Shown one piece after another: positions 34,247 through 46,018 of a stretch of 64,000 nucleotides of DNA (position 1 is the first letter of the stretch; every line of letters begins with the position of its first letter). The DNA comes from Argyresthia goedartella (lineage: Eukaryota > Arthropoda > Insecta > Lepidoptera > Argyresthiidae), in NCBI GenBank assembly GCA_949825045.1, contig OX463816.1, forward strand, positions 17,479,579 to 17,543,578, given 5' to 3'. The position numbers and the translations under genes were made by a program. Below the pieces are notes generated by a model. That model was given only the letters and a program-made list of their open reading frames with translations. It did not search any database and was not told where the DNA came from.

Positions 34247-35155
34247 TATGATAGCGGTAAATCTAAACACATTCCCCCGGCCTACCCAAAATGCACAACT
34301 CAAGATAAGATGACCAATGACTTTGATACTTACCGTACCGACACATACACTCACACGCCACAAACACATGCATGCCCCTCCGCCTGGTCAGATACAACCG
34401 GGTACTTCATCTTTAGGGCCTTGTTCACGGACTGAACCTCGACCCGAGTCACGGACCTAACTAATATGCACTAATGAAGTGAATTGAAGTAGGTGATATC
34501 AGTGCAATGAGTCTCACTAGCTGAGCAACAACCTGGTGAGATCGCTGCGATTATGATAGCCCTAACTCAGATCAAAAGGCAAAACGAAATCTATATCTGG
34601 CAGGTAACCCCCTTCGTAATGCTAAATACCATTTCATAAACAGATACCACGCTCGCTTCAAATTACTACGCCAACTCCAAACTATTCCACAGGCACAGTG
34701 CCGTACTAGTAGGTAGGAGATAGGTATACCTAAATACAAAACTAAGCAGGAACCTACCCAATAACAGTAAAACAAAACATAACCATTTCTAACTTTATCC
34801 GGTCCGACGAGCCCACAAAAATAAAACAATAATGCAAGCCCTTCTACTACATAACTGCATATTCTGAGAAATAGCGAGAAACAGCAAACAATTGCACATC
34901 ATAAAAGGATCATTTCACCATCTTCCAGAAAACAGGCAATTAACAAAAGACTTCCACTGATGAACAAAAACAACAATAAAATCGGAGACTTTTTGTCCTA
35001 AGCGGCTCTCTACCGAGAATAAGGGCGCACGAAGATACGCACAAACTTTGACAATCGCAACCCGTACGATCTGTTAATCGTAGACAAAGGTAGTTCAAAT
35101 AAATCACGCTATCTCTAAGTTCTTTCTTTCAACAACATCCCAAGAAGATAACCTA

Positions 35156-35910
35156 ATGGAAGCCTTACCAACGCTGAGATGGTAACTGCCTATTCACCGC
35201 AATTGCTGACCAAATTAATCACCTATGTCAATTAACATGCAACCACACTCACATTCGTAAGGACCTAGTTAAATATGTAGAAGAAAACGGCGATGAACAA
35301 AACAAAGCTCGCAATCACAGAGCCTGAAATCCTTAACAACTCAACACTGAAAATCTACGCAATTACGGTACTTGGGCTGGAGAGGAGATTATAATACCAG
35401 CTGCCGAATACTTTCTACTTAACGCAACAATCCACCAGCAAAATACACCATCGCTCACATTCACGCCCAAGAATCCAGCGGATGCAGTGAAATCTATCAA
35501 CCTCAACGTCACAGGACACCACTACGACAGCGTTTACTTGCTTGAATCGCCAAATTTACCCACGGATCAATCAACCGATAACCAAACTGATAACACCATA
35601 CTTTCGCCGATACTTAATGCAACACCCATGACCTCCTCAGGGTCAACCATAACATCAACAGAAGACATCCCAGACAACACCGGATATACGATGATACGAA
35701 ACAGCCCCATATTTAAACCACAAGTCACATGCGAGCGTATGCGCATTGCTACTTGGAAGGTTAGAGGATGCGCCGAAATAACTAAAAGACTCAACATTGA
35801 CGCGGAATTGACTAACAAAAACATACACATAGCCTATATACAGGAAACAAAAATGATACATATGTCAAAACACTATCTCTGGTATCTGTATGCTCGCATC
35901 GGACAAGACG
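35156..35910 (+). pseudogene. second OTU region fused to a LINE endonuclease start
   Basis: The decayed OTU copy begins about 35156 with stops and frameshifts, retaining the GTWAGEEIIIPAAEYFLL-like block near 35370 and His in GHHYDSVYLLES. From 35487 an open frame continues through a Ser/Thr/Pro-rich linker of about 75 residues into MRIATWKVRGCAEITKRLN and HIAYIQETKM, the start of an apurinic-type endonuclease. The first endonuclease motif reads TWKVRG where TWNVRG is usual, so the metal-binding Asn is changed to Lys. The frame ends in antisense jockey sequence after about 35910. Confidence 0.75.
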
Positions 35911-35911
35911 C

Positions 35912-36464
35912 TATAAAGAAATACAGGAAAAAGGGAATTATAGGAACAAACCTCCTTCACAATATTGCACACAAATATTTTAAAAGTTACATCAAAAGAA
36001 AATGCATGTACAAGGGCGAGCTTGTCTCTAAAAAGAGATTTCTTCCAGCAAAACAAGGCATTACAGGAATTGCTGTCATAAAAGGGTAGGCAGTGCACAA
36101 TAATTACTATAACTAAAATGCCTAGGAATAAATTAAAATATCTGTAAAATACAGATAGCAAATACGAAATAATTACCGATATATACATAAACCTTACATA
36201 TAATAAAATAAATACAATAACTTTTACGAAAGAGACATGTAGAGCTCTTTGATATGTTTCTTAAAAGAAAAAAGAGTCGGACTGTCTCTTATAGTGCAAA
36301 GAGGTGCGTTCCAGAGTCGGACCGCCCGCAACCTGAAAGAGCGTTTATACGCAGCGCTGCTATGCCGCGGAGTAACTAAAAGTGAATAATTAAATATCAT
36401 CGGAGAACTGCTCATGGCAAACTTAAAAGTAGAAAGACGAAAATTCTTATAAACAACCAGTGAA
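35912..36464 (-). mobile_element. jockey-type LINE 3' end nested in the OTU-LINE
   Basis: The minus-strand frame 36562-36224 ends with RSFRLRAVRLWNAPLCTIRD and FKKHIKELYMSLS, the jockey-type reverse transcriptase C-terminus; the same region at 48178-48687 is plus-strand. The 3' UTR reaches about 35912 with the shared 'tgctggaagaaatctctttt' block near 36046. The insertion replaces or splits the endonuclease-to-RT part of the host LINE. Boundaries are approximate. Confidence 0.7.
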
Positions 36465-37200
36465 TTGGACGTAGTTCCAATACGAACCGTAAACGAAATC
36501 AAATATCTCGGCACATATATTACGGCAGGACATAGGACACAATAAAAAAGAGGTGCCGGCAAGCCATATGCAATTCCAAGGCCCTAATGCATTTTATAAA
36601 GAAATCCAACATAGACTGAAATATAGTGCGCCTGATTTACAAAATGGTCATTGCACTGTTTATAAAATTCGGACAAAAAGCGGCAACCCTCACTAAAGCA
36701 AACAGTTGACAGTCAGTATATGAACGCCTGATCCTCAGAGACATGTTTGAGAACGCCAGAAGCTGTCCAAGATACCACAAAATTCATGACTGACTACAGG
36801 GCAAAACGATAACCAAACGAATCAAAAACCACCGGATATGTTACTATACATATTCTGCGATGCCCACAACAGCACTTACTACACGCTCCATTCAAATACG
36901 AAGCAAGGAAGAAGAAAGTCGGCCGACTTATATACACCTGGAAAGATTTCCTTAAGCATGACATAAAATACTACGGTGAAGAACACAGTTACTGGACAGA
37001 ATCATCACACAACAGGGACGAAGTCAGGATGGCCTAGAGGCAAATATACCGTATCCCAGAAACAGACAGCAAAAGCGAAACTGGGAACTTACCGGATAAC
37101 CCAAACGAACACGACTCAGGAAACTCAACTATTAACAATAACTGAAAATAGAAGGAAAATAAGAACTTGAAGAAAACAACAGCTGCTCTCCAAATCCCAC
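36465..37200 (+). pseudogene. LINE ORF2 C-terminal region of the OTU-LINE
   Basis: Broken frames give VNEIKYLGTYITAGHRT (the YLG motif after the RT core), NSKALMHFIKKSNID, IYKMVIALFIKFG, AATLTKANS, KVGRLIYTWKDFLKHDIKYY and a late ESSHNRDEVRMA. Stops are frequent. The RT palm motifs are not present between 35910 and this point. Confidence 0.65.
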
Positions 37201-37373
37201 ATCCTCCCCATTCCACATATCCTATATTGGCTTCAGGCTGAAGAGTCGGTCGATTGAATTCACTATCCTTCCCTTCCTACAGAGCAGGTCATTCCGCCCC
37301 CCCTCAAAACTTGTGCCCTCTGGTATGCCGGCCGAAAGACCGGAACAGGTTTAGAACCCTGGCTGGAGAAGCA

Positions 37374-37388
37374 CCATTCATTCATTCA
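37374..37388 (+). repeat. (CATT)n 3' tail of the OTU-LINE
   Basis: About 3.5 CATT units directly before the right target-site duplication. Confidence 0.7.
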
Positions 37389-37413
37389 TATATATTGTTG
37401 CTTGTTTTGTTTA
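37389..37413. repeat. 25-bp target-site duplication, right copy
   Basis: Exact copy of 32794-32818. Confidence 0.85.
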
Positions 37414-38909
37414 TTTCTGAACCACGGCGGAATGGCGAGGCTCCTGTAATACAGGTTCTAAGACTTAGCATAGGGCCTCAATATTATTTATGTATGTTAT
37501 TATTTATGTAATGTATAAACTTTTAAATTTCAACTTGTATTTCAATTTCAATAAAATTCAAAACCTATAACCCAAAAAGTATTTCTAGGAATACCATAGG
37601 AGGTGAGAGGTTAAACTCGCTTTACGTTCTGCCGTAGAACAAGATTTTAAACCATGTGCGCTACATATTTTTTTCACACCTTTCATTCGGTAAAGTAAGT
37701 TTTGCTCCACGACGACAGCGAGCAAAATGCTACTTTTCTGTTTAAGCTTTTTTTTATTTATTCATTGGATACTATTGTATTATTCGAATCGATTATTTTT
37801 ACACATTGGTAAAAGTAGCTCAAGAATATTTTATCTGTGGTGGCCTTATCCTAATCTTTCACAATCCGCCATTATAAAAAAAAAAGTTTTGTTTTCGTTG
37901 TTCGATTATTGGTAAAAGTATTATTCCAAGTATTTAGAGCACTTTATTTCCATTTTACTCATAGTTGGTGTGAAAAGTTGTATGTGTCACTCAGGAGCAA
38001 AATTATTTGCGTCGTGGGCGTTAACCCTTGAATCCTTCGTTATGCTCAGGATTCTATCGTAGAATCCTTCGCTTTACTTTGGATTCAATGTACCGCCCTA
38101 CCCGTAAATATATAACTTTGCTCCCTTGGGACACAAATAACTATTGCGTGTTTGCGTAAAGGTATGATTAAGTTGTCCCGTCTTTTTGTGCAGATAGCAT
38201 GTCCGTATTTTCAGTTGTCTCTTTGTAGGTGTTAGAATCTTGATAAACGTAGCAAATGAAAGACCTTTCTTTTGGAAATTGCATTAGTAAAACTGCTCCT
38301 ATGATGCTTGTTCCGTGGTTTCCTTCATTTAAATGCCGCTTGCAATCCTAGAACTCTCGCGGTAACCGGTGCGCACGATTTTGCCATAACTCGAAAATGT
38401 AGCCGCTTTATTTCTTTATCCCATGCTGTTTGCATTTTAACATTTTTGTTGATGTAAATAATACTCTCTATGTGCAATAACTGAACTTTATTTGTGTATC
38501 ATGGTTTACATTACGTCTTAAATAAGTAATTTCAGCTTCACATTAGCTTCACCTTAAATAGGTATGCAAATGAGTAGTATTTACGCAACTTAATAGCTGG
38601 CTATTTTTAACATATTAACATAACAAGTTAGTACTTATTTCTCTTATATATTTAAAATTGTGAATATTTATATTATTTTACTTTATTTGTGTGTATTTAG
38701 AATTGTATTAACCAGTCGTCTGTCGAATAGTAGGTAATATGTTAATAGTATATGCTACTCCGCTTCGTAAAGCCGCAATGGGCTTTTTGGTCGATAAAAA
38801 AACTGCAAGAAAACTGAGACTAGCCCAATAACTTTTGCGAGTTTAGTTAGCAATCAATTCTTTATCATTTATGTATTAATATATAACATAGTATATTCAA
38901 TTTTTAACT
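37414..38909. other. intergenic with a tandem GAATCCTTCG repeat
   Basis: Two imperfectly palindromic units starting GAATCCTTCG and ending GGATTC lie at about 38030-38090. An AATAAA at 37550 near the left edge may belong to an older element interrupted by the OTU-LINE. No gene seen. Confidence 0.45.
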
Positions 38910-39289
38910 AACCCCACAAAAGGAGGAGGTTTAAAATTCGTCGGATCTATGTTGTTTTTTAAGTATGTATGTTCATCGATTCCCAAGACGAATGGACCCA
39001 TTTGGGAAATTATTTTTTTGTTTGAAAGGGTTTAGAGTCAGGATCTGATGATAGAATCCTGGAGTAATCGTGGGAACTCTTCAAATATTATAGGCAGACC
39101 TATAGAGTTTTTTTTTTCATAGTAACTGGTGCATTTACTTTTGGAAAACATATTTTTTTTAAGTGGAACTGCTGATGAAGACCACAGATCTTCACCGGAA
39201 CTGCTCAAAACAAGGTAGACTACAGATAGCGATGGTCAGTAATGTATGCTAGTCAAAATGCATAATGGTGAAATGTAAGTGATGTTGAC
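38910..39289 (+). repeat. dispersed repeat R5, interrupted by the errantivirus
   Basis: It starts 'ccacaaaaggaggaggttta' and has the 'tttgtttgaaaggg' and 'ggatctgatgatagaatcct' blocks. Repeat-like text continues at 48024 after the provirus. An antisense relative is at 51525-51675. Confidence 0.5.
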
Positions 39290-39293
39290 GTAC
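39290..39293. repeat. errantivirus target-site duplication GTAC, left
   Basis: GTAC directly before the left LTR, repeated at 48024-48027 directly after the right LTR. Four bases is the usual duplication for Ty3/gypsy elements. Confidence 0.85.
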
Positions 39294-39591
39294 TGTTATG
39301 AGGCAGTCCCCGTAAGAGTTTTTTAAAAAAACTCTCTGGTATACACAAACACTTTATTAGCAAAACACAATCCCAAATCTTATAATATACTGAATAACTC
39401 AATTACATGAATTCACTCGTGACGAGATGAAAATATTGCAATAATTACCGGCAAAGACAGAGTAACGACTAACTCGAGTTTAGGTAAAAAATGGTTTTTA
39501 TACAATGCAACCATGACGTCATTGGCTTTACACGGCATGTGGCTTTTCTGCTGACCTAAGAAATCGGTACATAGTGTTACTGGATATAACA
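39294..39591 (-). repeat. errantivirus 3' LTR
   Basis: 298 bp, with inverted ends TGTTAT...ATAACA. Contains ATGACGTCAT at about 39509-39518, a perfect CRE/ATF-type palindrome that the other LTR has lost through a 2-bp deletion. Confidence 0.93.
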
Positions 39592-39600
39592 ACCCCCCCG
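39592..39600 (-). other. polypurine tract of the errantivirus
   Basis: On the minus strand CGGGGGGGT lies immediately upstream of the 3' LTR, the expected place for the plus-strand primer. Confidence 0.75.
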
Positions 39601-39705
39601 TTAAAACGAAGCTTTATCTCAGATAGATGAAGCTGAGTTAATCAAAACTTAAAATTACTTATTTTCTTACTATCTATGATTATGAATAAATTCTAACACT
39701 CTAAA

Positions 39706-41627
39706 TTAGTAACTTGTTATGTTTCTCGTTGAGCTAAAATTTACTTTAGATTTTGGAACATTTGCAGGGGGTAATGATTTCACGGATTTTTTATCTTCAT
39801 CTGATGACATTTCATACATTTCCACTGAATGGTTTACATTAGATTCATGAAAATTTTCCCTTTTATTATGACACTGATTGAAGATCTGAATACAGCAGTT
39901 GGACGGTGAACTTCTTTTGTTACAATCTTTATACAACTTATTTATCATATACACAAATATGAAACCGATTATAGTAAGGGTAAAACTAGAGTAATAAGTA
40001 CCGTATTTAATGAAGTGCGATTGTTGTTGAATATTATTTATATCGTTTTCTAAGCTTTCTAATTTATGGGATGCATATTTAAGAGAATCAAGGTTAATGT
40101 TATTAAGCGAAATAGGTGATAGTGAAGGTAAGGTGTGATTAAACTTTTCCTTTCTACAACAATCGTCTTCGATAATATTAAATTTTATATCAAACTCACT
40201 ACGTATAAGAATTTGCTTAGAACTAGATTTTACAATAGCCAACACAATCATCTGTAAGTTTTAAGATACCTGTTCCTATGATTGCATAATCGTTAATTTT
40301 ATCATCACATTTTACAGTTAGTTGAGTGCGTTTAGATTGGACAAAGATCCATCTATTATTATTCAAAACATGCCAAATGTCTACTTCGCCGAAAATAAGT
40401 TTAGTGTCACATTCTTTCGGTAAAGAATTTGTAAGCTCGGTAATTAGTCGAGTCTCACAACACGGATTAGTTATAGTAGAGTAAACAGTTGATAAAGGGC
40501 AAATCGAATATTCATCGTTAATGCTATCACAATAAAGTAGATTATCCATTAAAGTGTAATGTAACTTATCATCACTTAGAATTAAGTATGGTTTTGTGGG
40601 TTGAATAAGAGAAAATGTGTTAGGATTGTTTTTATCGTGAGGGATTGGCAACGGAAGCATTTTGTAAACAATGTATTTCTCTGCATAGATTAGAGGAATA
40701 CTTAAAACAAAAACTATCTTATTATTATAGTAGTAGGACGACAATTTGGACACGTCTATTATGCTATGTATATTTTCTATGCTAAGAGGAACTGGGAAGT
40801 CTAACTTCCTATTGAAATGGTCAGTATTTGTCATTAGTTCCTTATATAAATTCATAGGGGATAGAACAGAGTGATGAAGGATATTCATTTTGGAGAATAG
40901 GATAGAATTGAGGACAGAGTCGAGAAAATTAGAAATGGTTAACAACGAACTTTCGACCACATTAATTAAGTTATTAATTCGCGCCATGTAGGTAAGCTGA
41001 TCACTTATCAGTGTAACTTGAGTCAGTGCCGTATTCATAGTACTGAGTTGAACGTTAAGTTTTTGTTCATTGGAGTTCAATCGAGAGATAGTGGAATTAA
41101 ATGTGTTTATGCTGGACTTTATGATATGAATATTTTCTTTCATGAGATGGAATAGTTCATTTTCATTTTTATGACAAGATTCTATGGCAGCATCGTATTT
41201 CCTGGCATCTACTGCGTCTAAGGAACCGAAGAAGAATTTTATTATTTCGCCTCCAAATTCCAGGGCTCTTTTGTATCGATTTACGTTGTTTGTCAGATTT
41301 CCAGATATTAAGTGAGATAATGATAGCAGTTTTATGTGATTTGATTGTAAGAGTGTTTCTGTAGATGTTGATATATCCTTGCATTCGAGAAAGTTGTTCA
41401 GGTTAGCTTTACTACATAACTCGATTGTTTTGCTGAGAAGCCTATGGATGTTTTGAAGATAAGGGTCTATTGATATCTATATGTGTTACAACTTTCCATG
41501 AATCACGATAGAAACGGATTGCAGATGAAGGCTCGAAATAGATTCCAGGGCTCTCGAGCTTTGGTGTAACTTTACTTCCGGCATGACAACGTTGAGATAA
41601 TATTCTGAAAAGGGGATATATAAACAT
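39706..41627 (-). pseudogene. env: errantivirus env, broken by two frameshifts
   Basis: Three minus-strand frames. 41627 to about 41470 starts with a hydrophobic leader (MFIYPLFRIL) and has PGIYFEPSSAIRFYRDSWKV. The frame then shifts, and from about 41470 to 40223 it gives the bulk of the ectodomain, with a furin-type RYKR at 41267-41278 followed by a fusion-peptide-like GGEIIKFFFGSLDAVDA. A second frameshift near 40230-40250 leads to the last frame (to 39706) with a membrane span (SSFTLTIIGFIFVYMI) and a cytoplasmic tail of about 65 residues. The plan matches errantivirus envelope proteins, which are related to baculovirus F proteins. As written no complete envelope can be made. Confidence 0.85.
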
Positions 41628-41629
41628 AG

Positions 41630-44600
41630 TTAAGTGCGTGCCGGTTTTATTTCGTTCACGTGGTATTTAGTAAATCGGCGATTGATGCATAAGGTCACAT
41701 TGTTTTTGTTGTGTACTTTAATTATCTTATAGGGGCCTTTCCAGACAGGGGATAAAGCCTTACGTAGTCTGTGATGTTGTTTTAGGTAGACAAAATCGCC
41801 TGTTTTATAAGCAAGCTCGCGGAAAGGTGAATCATAATACCGCTTAGAGGTTTCTTTACTTTTTGAAATGTATTCTAATGCTTTTTCGCGACTAAAACGC
41901 ATTCGATATTTTAGGGCTCGGATGTACTCGTCATATGTAAGATTCTCGTTAGTGTCGTATAGTGAGTTAGGTATATGTGGTTTATGTCCATATAAGAGTT
42001 CATAGGGGGTGAATTGAGTGGTAGTGTGCGGGGTAGTATTATAACAGAGTATCGCAGTGGCCAGATAGCAATGCCAGTCATTTTGGTTCTCATTTACGAA
42101 GGATTTTAAATATTCTTTTAATGTGGCGTGACTGCGTTCCAGGGCACCGTTTGTTTGAGGGTGGTAAGGCGTTGAAAACAGGGATTTTATTTTGAAAATA
42201 TTTGTGATTTGTTTGAAGAGGTCAGAGGTGAAACACGTCCCAAGGTCAGTTAGTATCATTTTAGGTATTCCAAAAAGAGACATGAAATGAATTAAATTTC
42301 GTGCTACTTCATCGCTTGTTGAAGTAACCATCGGATAAGCACAGGATAATTTCGTGAGATCATCCTGGAGTGTGAGAATGATCCTAAAATTCTGGAGACC
42401 TGCTTCAGGAAGGGTGCCAACTATATCGAGAGCTAAGCGCTCAAACGGTTTAATGCTGGATGAGGTAATGATCATAGGTGCTTTGTTACATTTTCGGAGA
42501 GGTTTGTTGATTTGACAGGATTTACATGTTTTGACATAATTTTCTATGTCAGACCTCATCGATTTCCAATAATATGAAGATTTTATACGGTTAAACATCC
42601 TGTTTATTCCAGGGTGCCCCGCGATTGTGGAGTCATGATTTTCTTTCAAGATTTGAGGGATTTCTGCCGGAGTTGGATAAATGAGTTGATTTTTGTATAT
42701 GTGTATATGGATATTGGTATTATTAAAGACGTATGCGATCATATTGTATAGTTTAGTATAGGAGAGTTTACTATAAGGTTCAGTGAAATCTGATATGGCT
42801 AGATCTGCCAAAGTAGGGTTATTCTGTAATATGAAGTTTTTCAGGGACAATAAAAGGTCGAATATAGTTTTGTAATTAGTTTCATCGTAATGGTGAATTT
42901 TAGTAAACAAGAAGTAGTATGTTTTATTATCGCTAGGGAATGGAAGCACAGTGAATGGTTCTCGTTCAGAATTCTGTAGAGCTTCTGAGTTTCCCAGTTG
43001 AGATAGTATTTCCTCACAACTAGGCATGGAAACGTCAAAGTCCAGGGAAGTGGGGATGGCAATTGATGATAATTTGGATAAATGCAGTTTTTGTGAATGT
43101 TCTGTGATTTTAGTGTTTGACGTTTCTAAGGTTTTAGTAAACTGTTTTTTGAAATATTCCTCGTAAGTGGTAGAGGTAGGGTCATGTTGACTTTGTTTAC
43201 GAGTCGTTACATGAATAGGAATGCGAGAGAGTGCGTCGGCATTTGAATTTAATTTTCCTTGTTTATATATAATTTCGTAGTCATACTCTTCGAGCTTTAA
43301 TCTCCATCGTATGAGTCGACTTCCAGGGTCCTTTACATTGAAGAGCCAGGTGAGAGGACGGTGATCGGTGACAATCTTGAATTTATTACCGTAAAGATAG
43401 GGACGGAAACATTTCACGGCGAAAATGATAGCAAGGAGTTCTTTTTCAGTCGTAGAGTAATTACACTCTGCTTTATTCATAGTGCGAGAGGCGAATGCGA
43501 TGGGAAGATCCTTTCCGATAGGACCTTGCGATAGGACAGCGCCGACTGCGCTATTGCTCGCGTCAGTCGTCACAACGAAAGGTTGGGAAAAATCTGGGTA
43601 CTGTAGTAGTGGTGCCGCGGTAAGTTTTTCTTTAAGGTGGTTGAACGCTAAATCTTGTTCTGAGGACCAATGGAAGACTACATCTTTCTTCAGAAGAGAA
43701 GTGAGGGGTTTGGTAATTTTAGAAAAAATTTCTGTGAACCTGCGGTAATAGCCGACTAAACCGAGAAACGATTTGATTTCTTTAGGATTTCGAGGGATTG
43801 GAAATTCTGTAACTGCTTTAACTTTGTCGGGGTTAGGTTACACGCCTTTGTCAGTGATGACGTGCCCTAAGTATGTTACTTCGCGACGTAAAAACTCGCA
43901 TATATCGGGGGTAATTTAAGGTTGAATTCACGGAATCTGTCAAAGACAAGATGAAGTTTTTGAATGTGACTAGTGAGGTCATTGGAGTAGATAATACAGT
44001 CATCGAGATAAATATAGCAATGTAGGCCTTGCAGGCCTAAAAGGACAGAGTTCATGAGGCGTTGGAAGGTTGATGGTGCATTTTTGAGGCCGAAGGGCAT
44101 CCTGTTGAATTTGAAATGGCCAGAGATGCCATTGGGGTTGAGGTAAATCCGGTTTTTGCTGAGTCAGCAGAATCCATTTTGATTTGATGAAACCCTGAAA
44201 CAAGGTCAAGAGTGGAAAAATATTTAGAGTGCCCTAATTGATCCAGTATATCGGTGATGAGTGGTATTGGGTAAACCTCAGTTACTGTTACGTCATTGAG
44301 ACGTCTGTAATCTATCACTATGCGCCATTTTCTTTGACCTGAGGCATCTATTTTCTTTGGAAAAATCCAGACAGGCGCACTCTAAGGTGATATAGAGGGT
44401 TTTATAATATTTTGGTCTAACATTTTCTTGATTTGTTTATCGACTTCCTGTCGGTGACATTCAGGGAATCTGTAAGATTTAGCATTGATGGGTCCCGCGT
44501 TGCCGGTATTAATTGAGTGCTGTAGGGCATTAGTGTGAGTTAGGGGGTCACCCTCAAGATAGAAAATGTCCGCATATTTGCTACAGCACTCTAAAAATGA

Positions 44601-46018
44601 CTTCTTTTCTTCAGAGTTAAGATGTTCGTGACGTATGAGGTCCACTACGCGTTGAATACGATTGTTAGAATTAGGGGAAGTGAGGTCTAAGTTCATGATA
44701 GATTCGGTGGAACTTTCAAGAAGAGCAGAGTAATCAATCGGGTTGATTTTGACGTTATAGTCTTTGATTTCAATAGGGGAATCAGTTGTGTTTAAAATAG
44801 AAACATTGACGCGTTTGTTGTATTTTATGCTGACTATACAATTAGCTAAGTATACTCCGTCGCATATTGTATGATCTAGTACGAGTCCTTCTTTAATTTC
44901 GGATAATTCGGAATCAGAGTTCGAAATAGCACATTTGATGATGCCTTCGGAACGTGCCGGGATTATGTAGGATGGTTAATTGGAATGGATTGTTAAAGTG
45001 TGACCATATAGGGAAATTGATTGCGTTTTGTAGTCTATGTTTGAGACAAAGAATCGCAAGAAATCATTACCTATTATACCGTCATATTTGAGATTTATTT
45101 CGTCCTTCATGACGTGAAATTTGTACGCAATATTTTTATCCTGTAGACGGAATTGTAGTTGTAGGGAACCCAATGTCTCGCAATATGAGTCCGTATCATT
45201 AATTCCTTTTAGTTTGATGATTTCAGATGAGAGTGGTAACTTCCTTACGAAGCTGGAGTACTTGACAATGCTGACACTTGCTCCAGTATCAATCAGAAAA
45301 CAGAGAGGGTTTTTGGAGTAGGGTATAGTTAAGTAAGTATAAGGTAGGGATATATTTTTACTTGGTGCTTTAGTTTCATAGCAAGGTAGGTGAGGATTAA
45401 TTATAGGTTTTAGCTTAGGAATGATTTCGGAAAATGGCGGCGGAGTCTGTGAGTAGTTTTCATTGCCGGTCCCGGCAACCACTTCGGCATACGTTTTGGT
45501 TTTGCATGGTCTAGTAAAGGAATCAGCGTGAGGGTTGGTGACCATGGGTTTTGAAGGTGAACAAGGACCCAGCTTATTTAAATTAGGATTCAGTGGTCGC
45601 TGAGGTAAAATACTCCCATGATTTTTCGGGGTTGTCATAGATTTAGTATGAATCGGCTGGTATGATATAGGACAAGATTCAGGGGCTCGTTTTTTATAAG
45701 ATTCAGTGCGAGATACCGTGGCAGATTTTGTAAAAGATACAGTGGGCGACGTAGTACGTGATTTAGTAAGAGATGCAGTGTGCGACATAGTCAGCGATTT
45801 AGTAAGAGATATAGCGGGCGACATAGTACGCGATTTAGCAAAAGATACAGTGGGCGACATAGTACGCGATTTGGCAAAAGATACAGTGGGCGACATAGTA
45901 CGCGATTTAGCAAAAGATACAGTAGGCGACATAGAACGCGATTTAGTAAGAGATACAGTGGGCGTGTCATTCATATTTTCTTTAGATTTCGGCAGACACG
46001 AAACCGAAATCGTATTCA
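41630..46018 (-). pseudogene. pol: errantivirus pol, broken
   Basis: Entered from gag by a minus-1 shift at 46019-46025. Domains in order: an N-terminal segment with 12-residue tandem repeats, an aspartic protease (LIDTGASVSIV near 45270-45300), reverse transcriptase (VIDYRRLND, FSTLDLVSGFHQI, YIYLDDCIIYS with the catalytic YLDD near 44000), RNase H (TTDASNSAVGAV, TDHRPLTWLF), integrase zinc-binding region (HPGINRMF...CKSCQ near 42500-42630) and integrase core (LALDIVG; ILTDLGTCF; a Glu in NGALERSHATLKEY). Lesions: TAA 44976-44978, TAG 44382-44384, a frameshift near 44145-44160, another near 43905-43920, and TAA 43838-43840. From 43837 to 41630 the frame is open. Confidence 0.9.
45743..45963 (-). 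repeat. 36-bp minisatellite in pol, about six units
   Basis: Six 36-bp units encode repeats of MSPTVSFAKSRT between the frameshift site and the protease. The three central units are nearly identical to one another. The long plus-strand frames here (45706-46044, 45780-46031) are the antisense of this array. Confidence 0.9.

Larger units (their letters stand above)
32819..37388 (+). mobile_element. OTU-domain LINE with duplicated 5' region and nested insertion
   Basis: A 4570-bp insertion bracketed by a 25-bp direct repeat. Order: a 5' unit (about 32819-34510) with an intact OTU ORF; a second, diverged 5' unit (about 34515 on) with a decayed OTU region fused to an endonuclease start; an antisense jockey fragment (35912-36464); the C-terminal part of a LINE ORF2 (36465-37200); and a (CATT)n tail at 37374-37388. 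The repeated landmark 'aacctggtgagatc' at 32949 and 34530 marks the duplicated 5' units. The short tandem-repeat tail and the GRLIYTWKDFLKHDIKYYG C-terminus suggest the RTE side of LINEs; OTU domains are known in a few LINE groups such as Dualen/RandI. The catalytic reverse transcriptase core is missing, so this copy is dead. Confidence 0.75.

Noticed and set aside
45743..45963. 36-bp repeats that could suggest a CRISPR array
   Set aside because: The units are tandem without spacers, lie inside a retroviral reading frame, and the sequence is from an animal genome.
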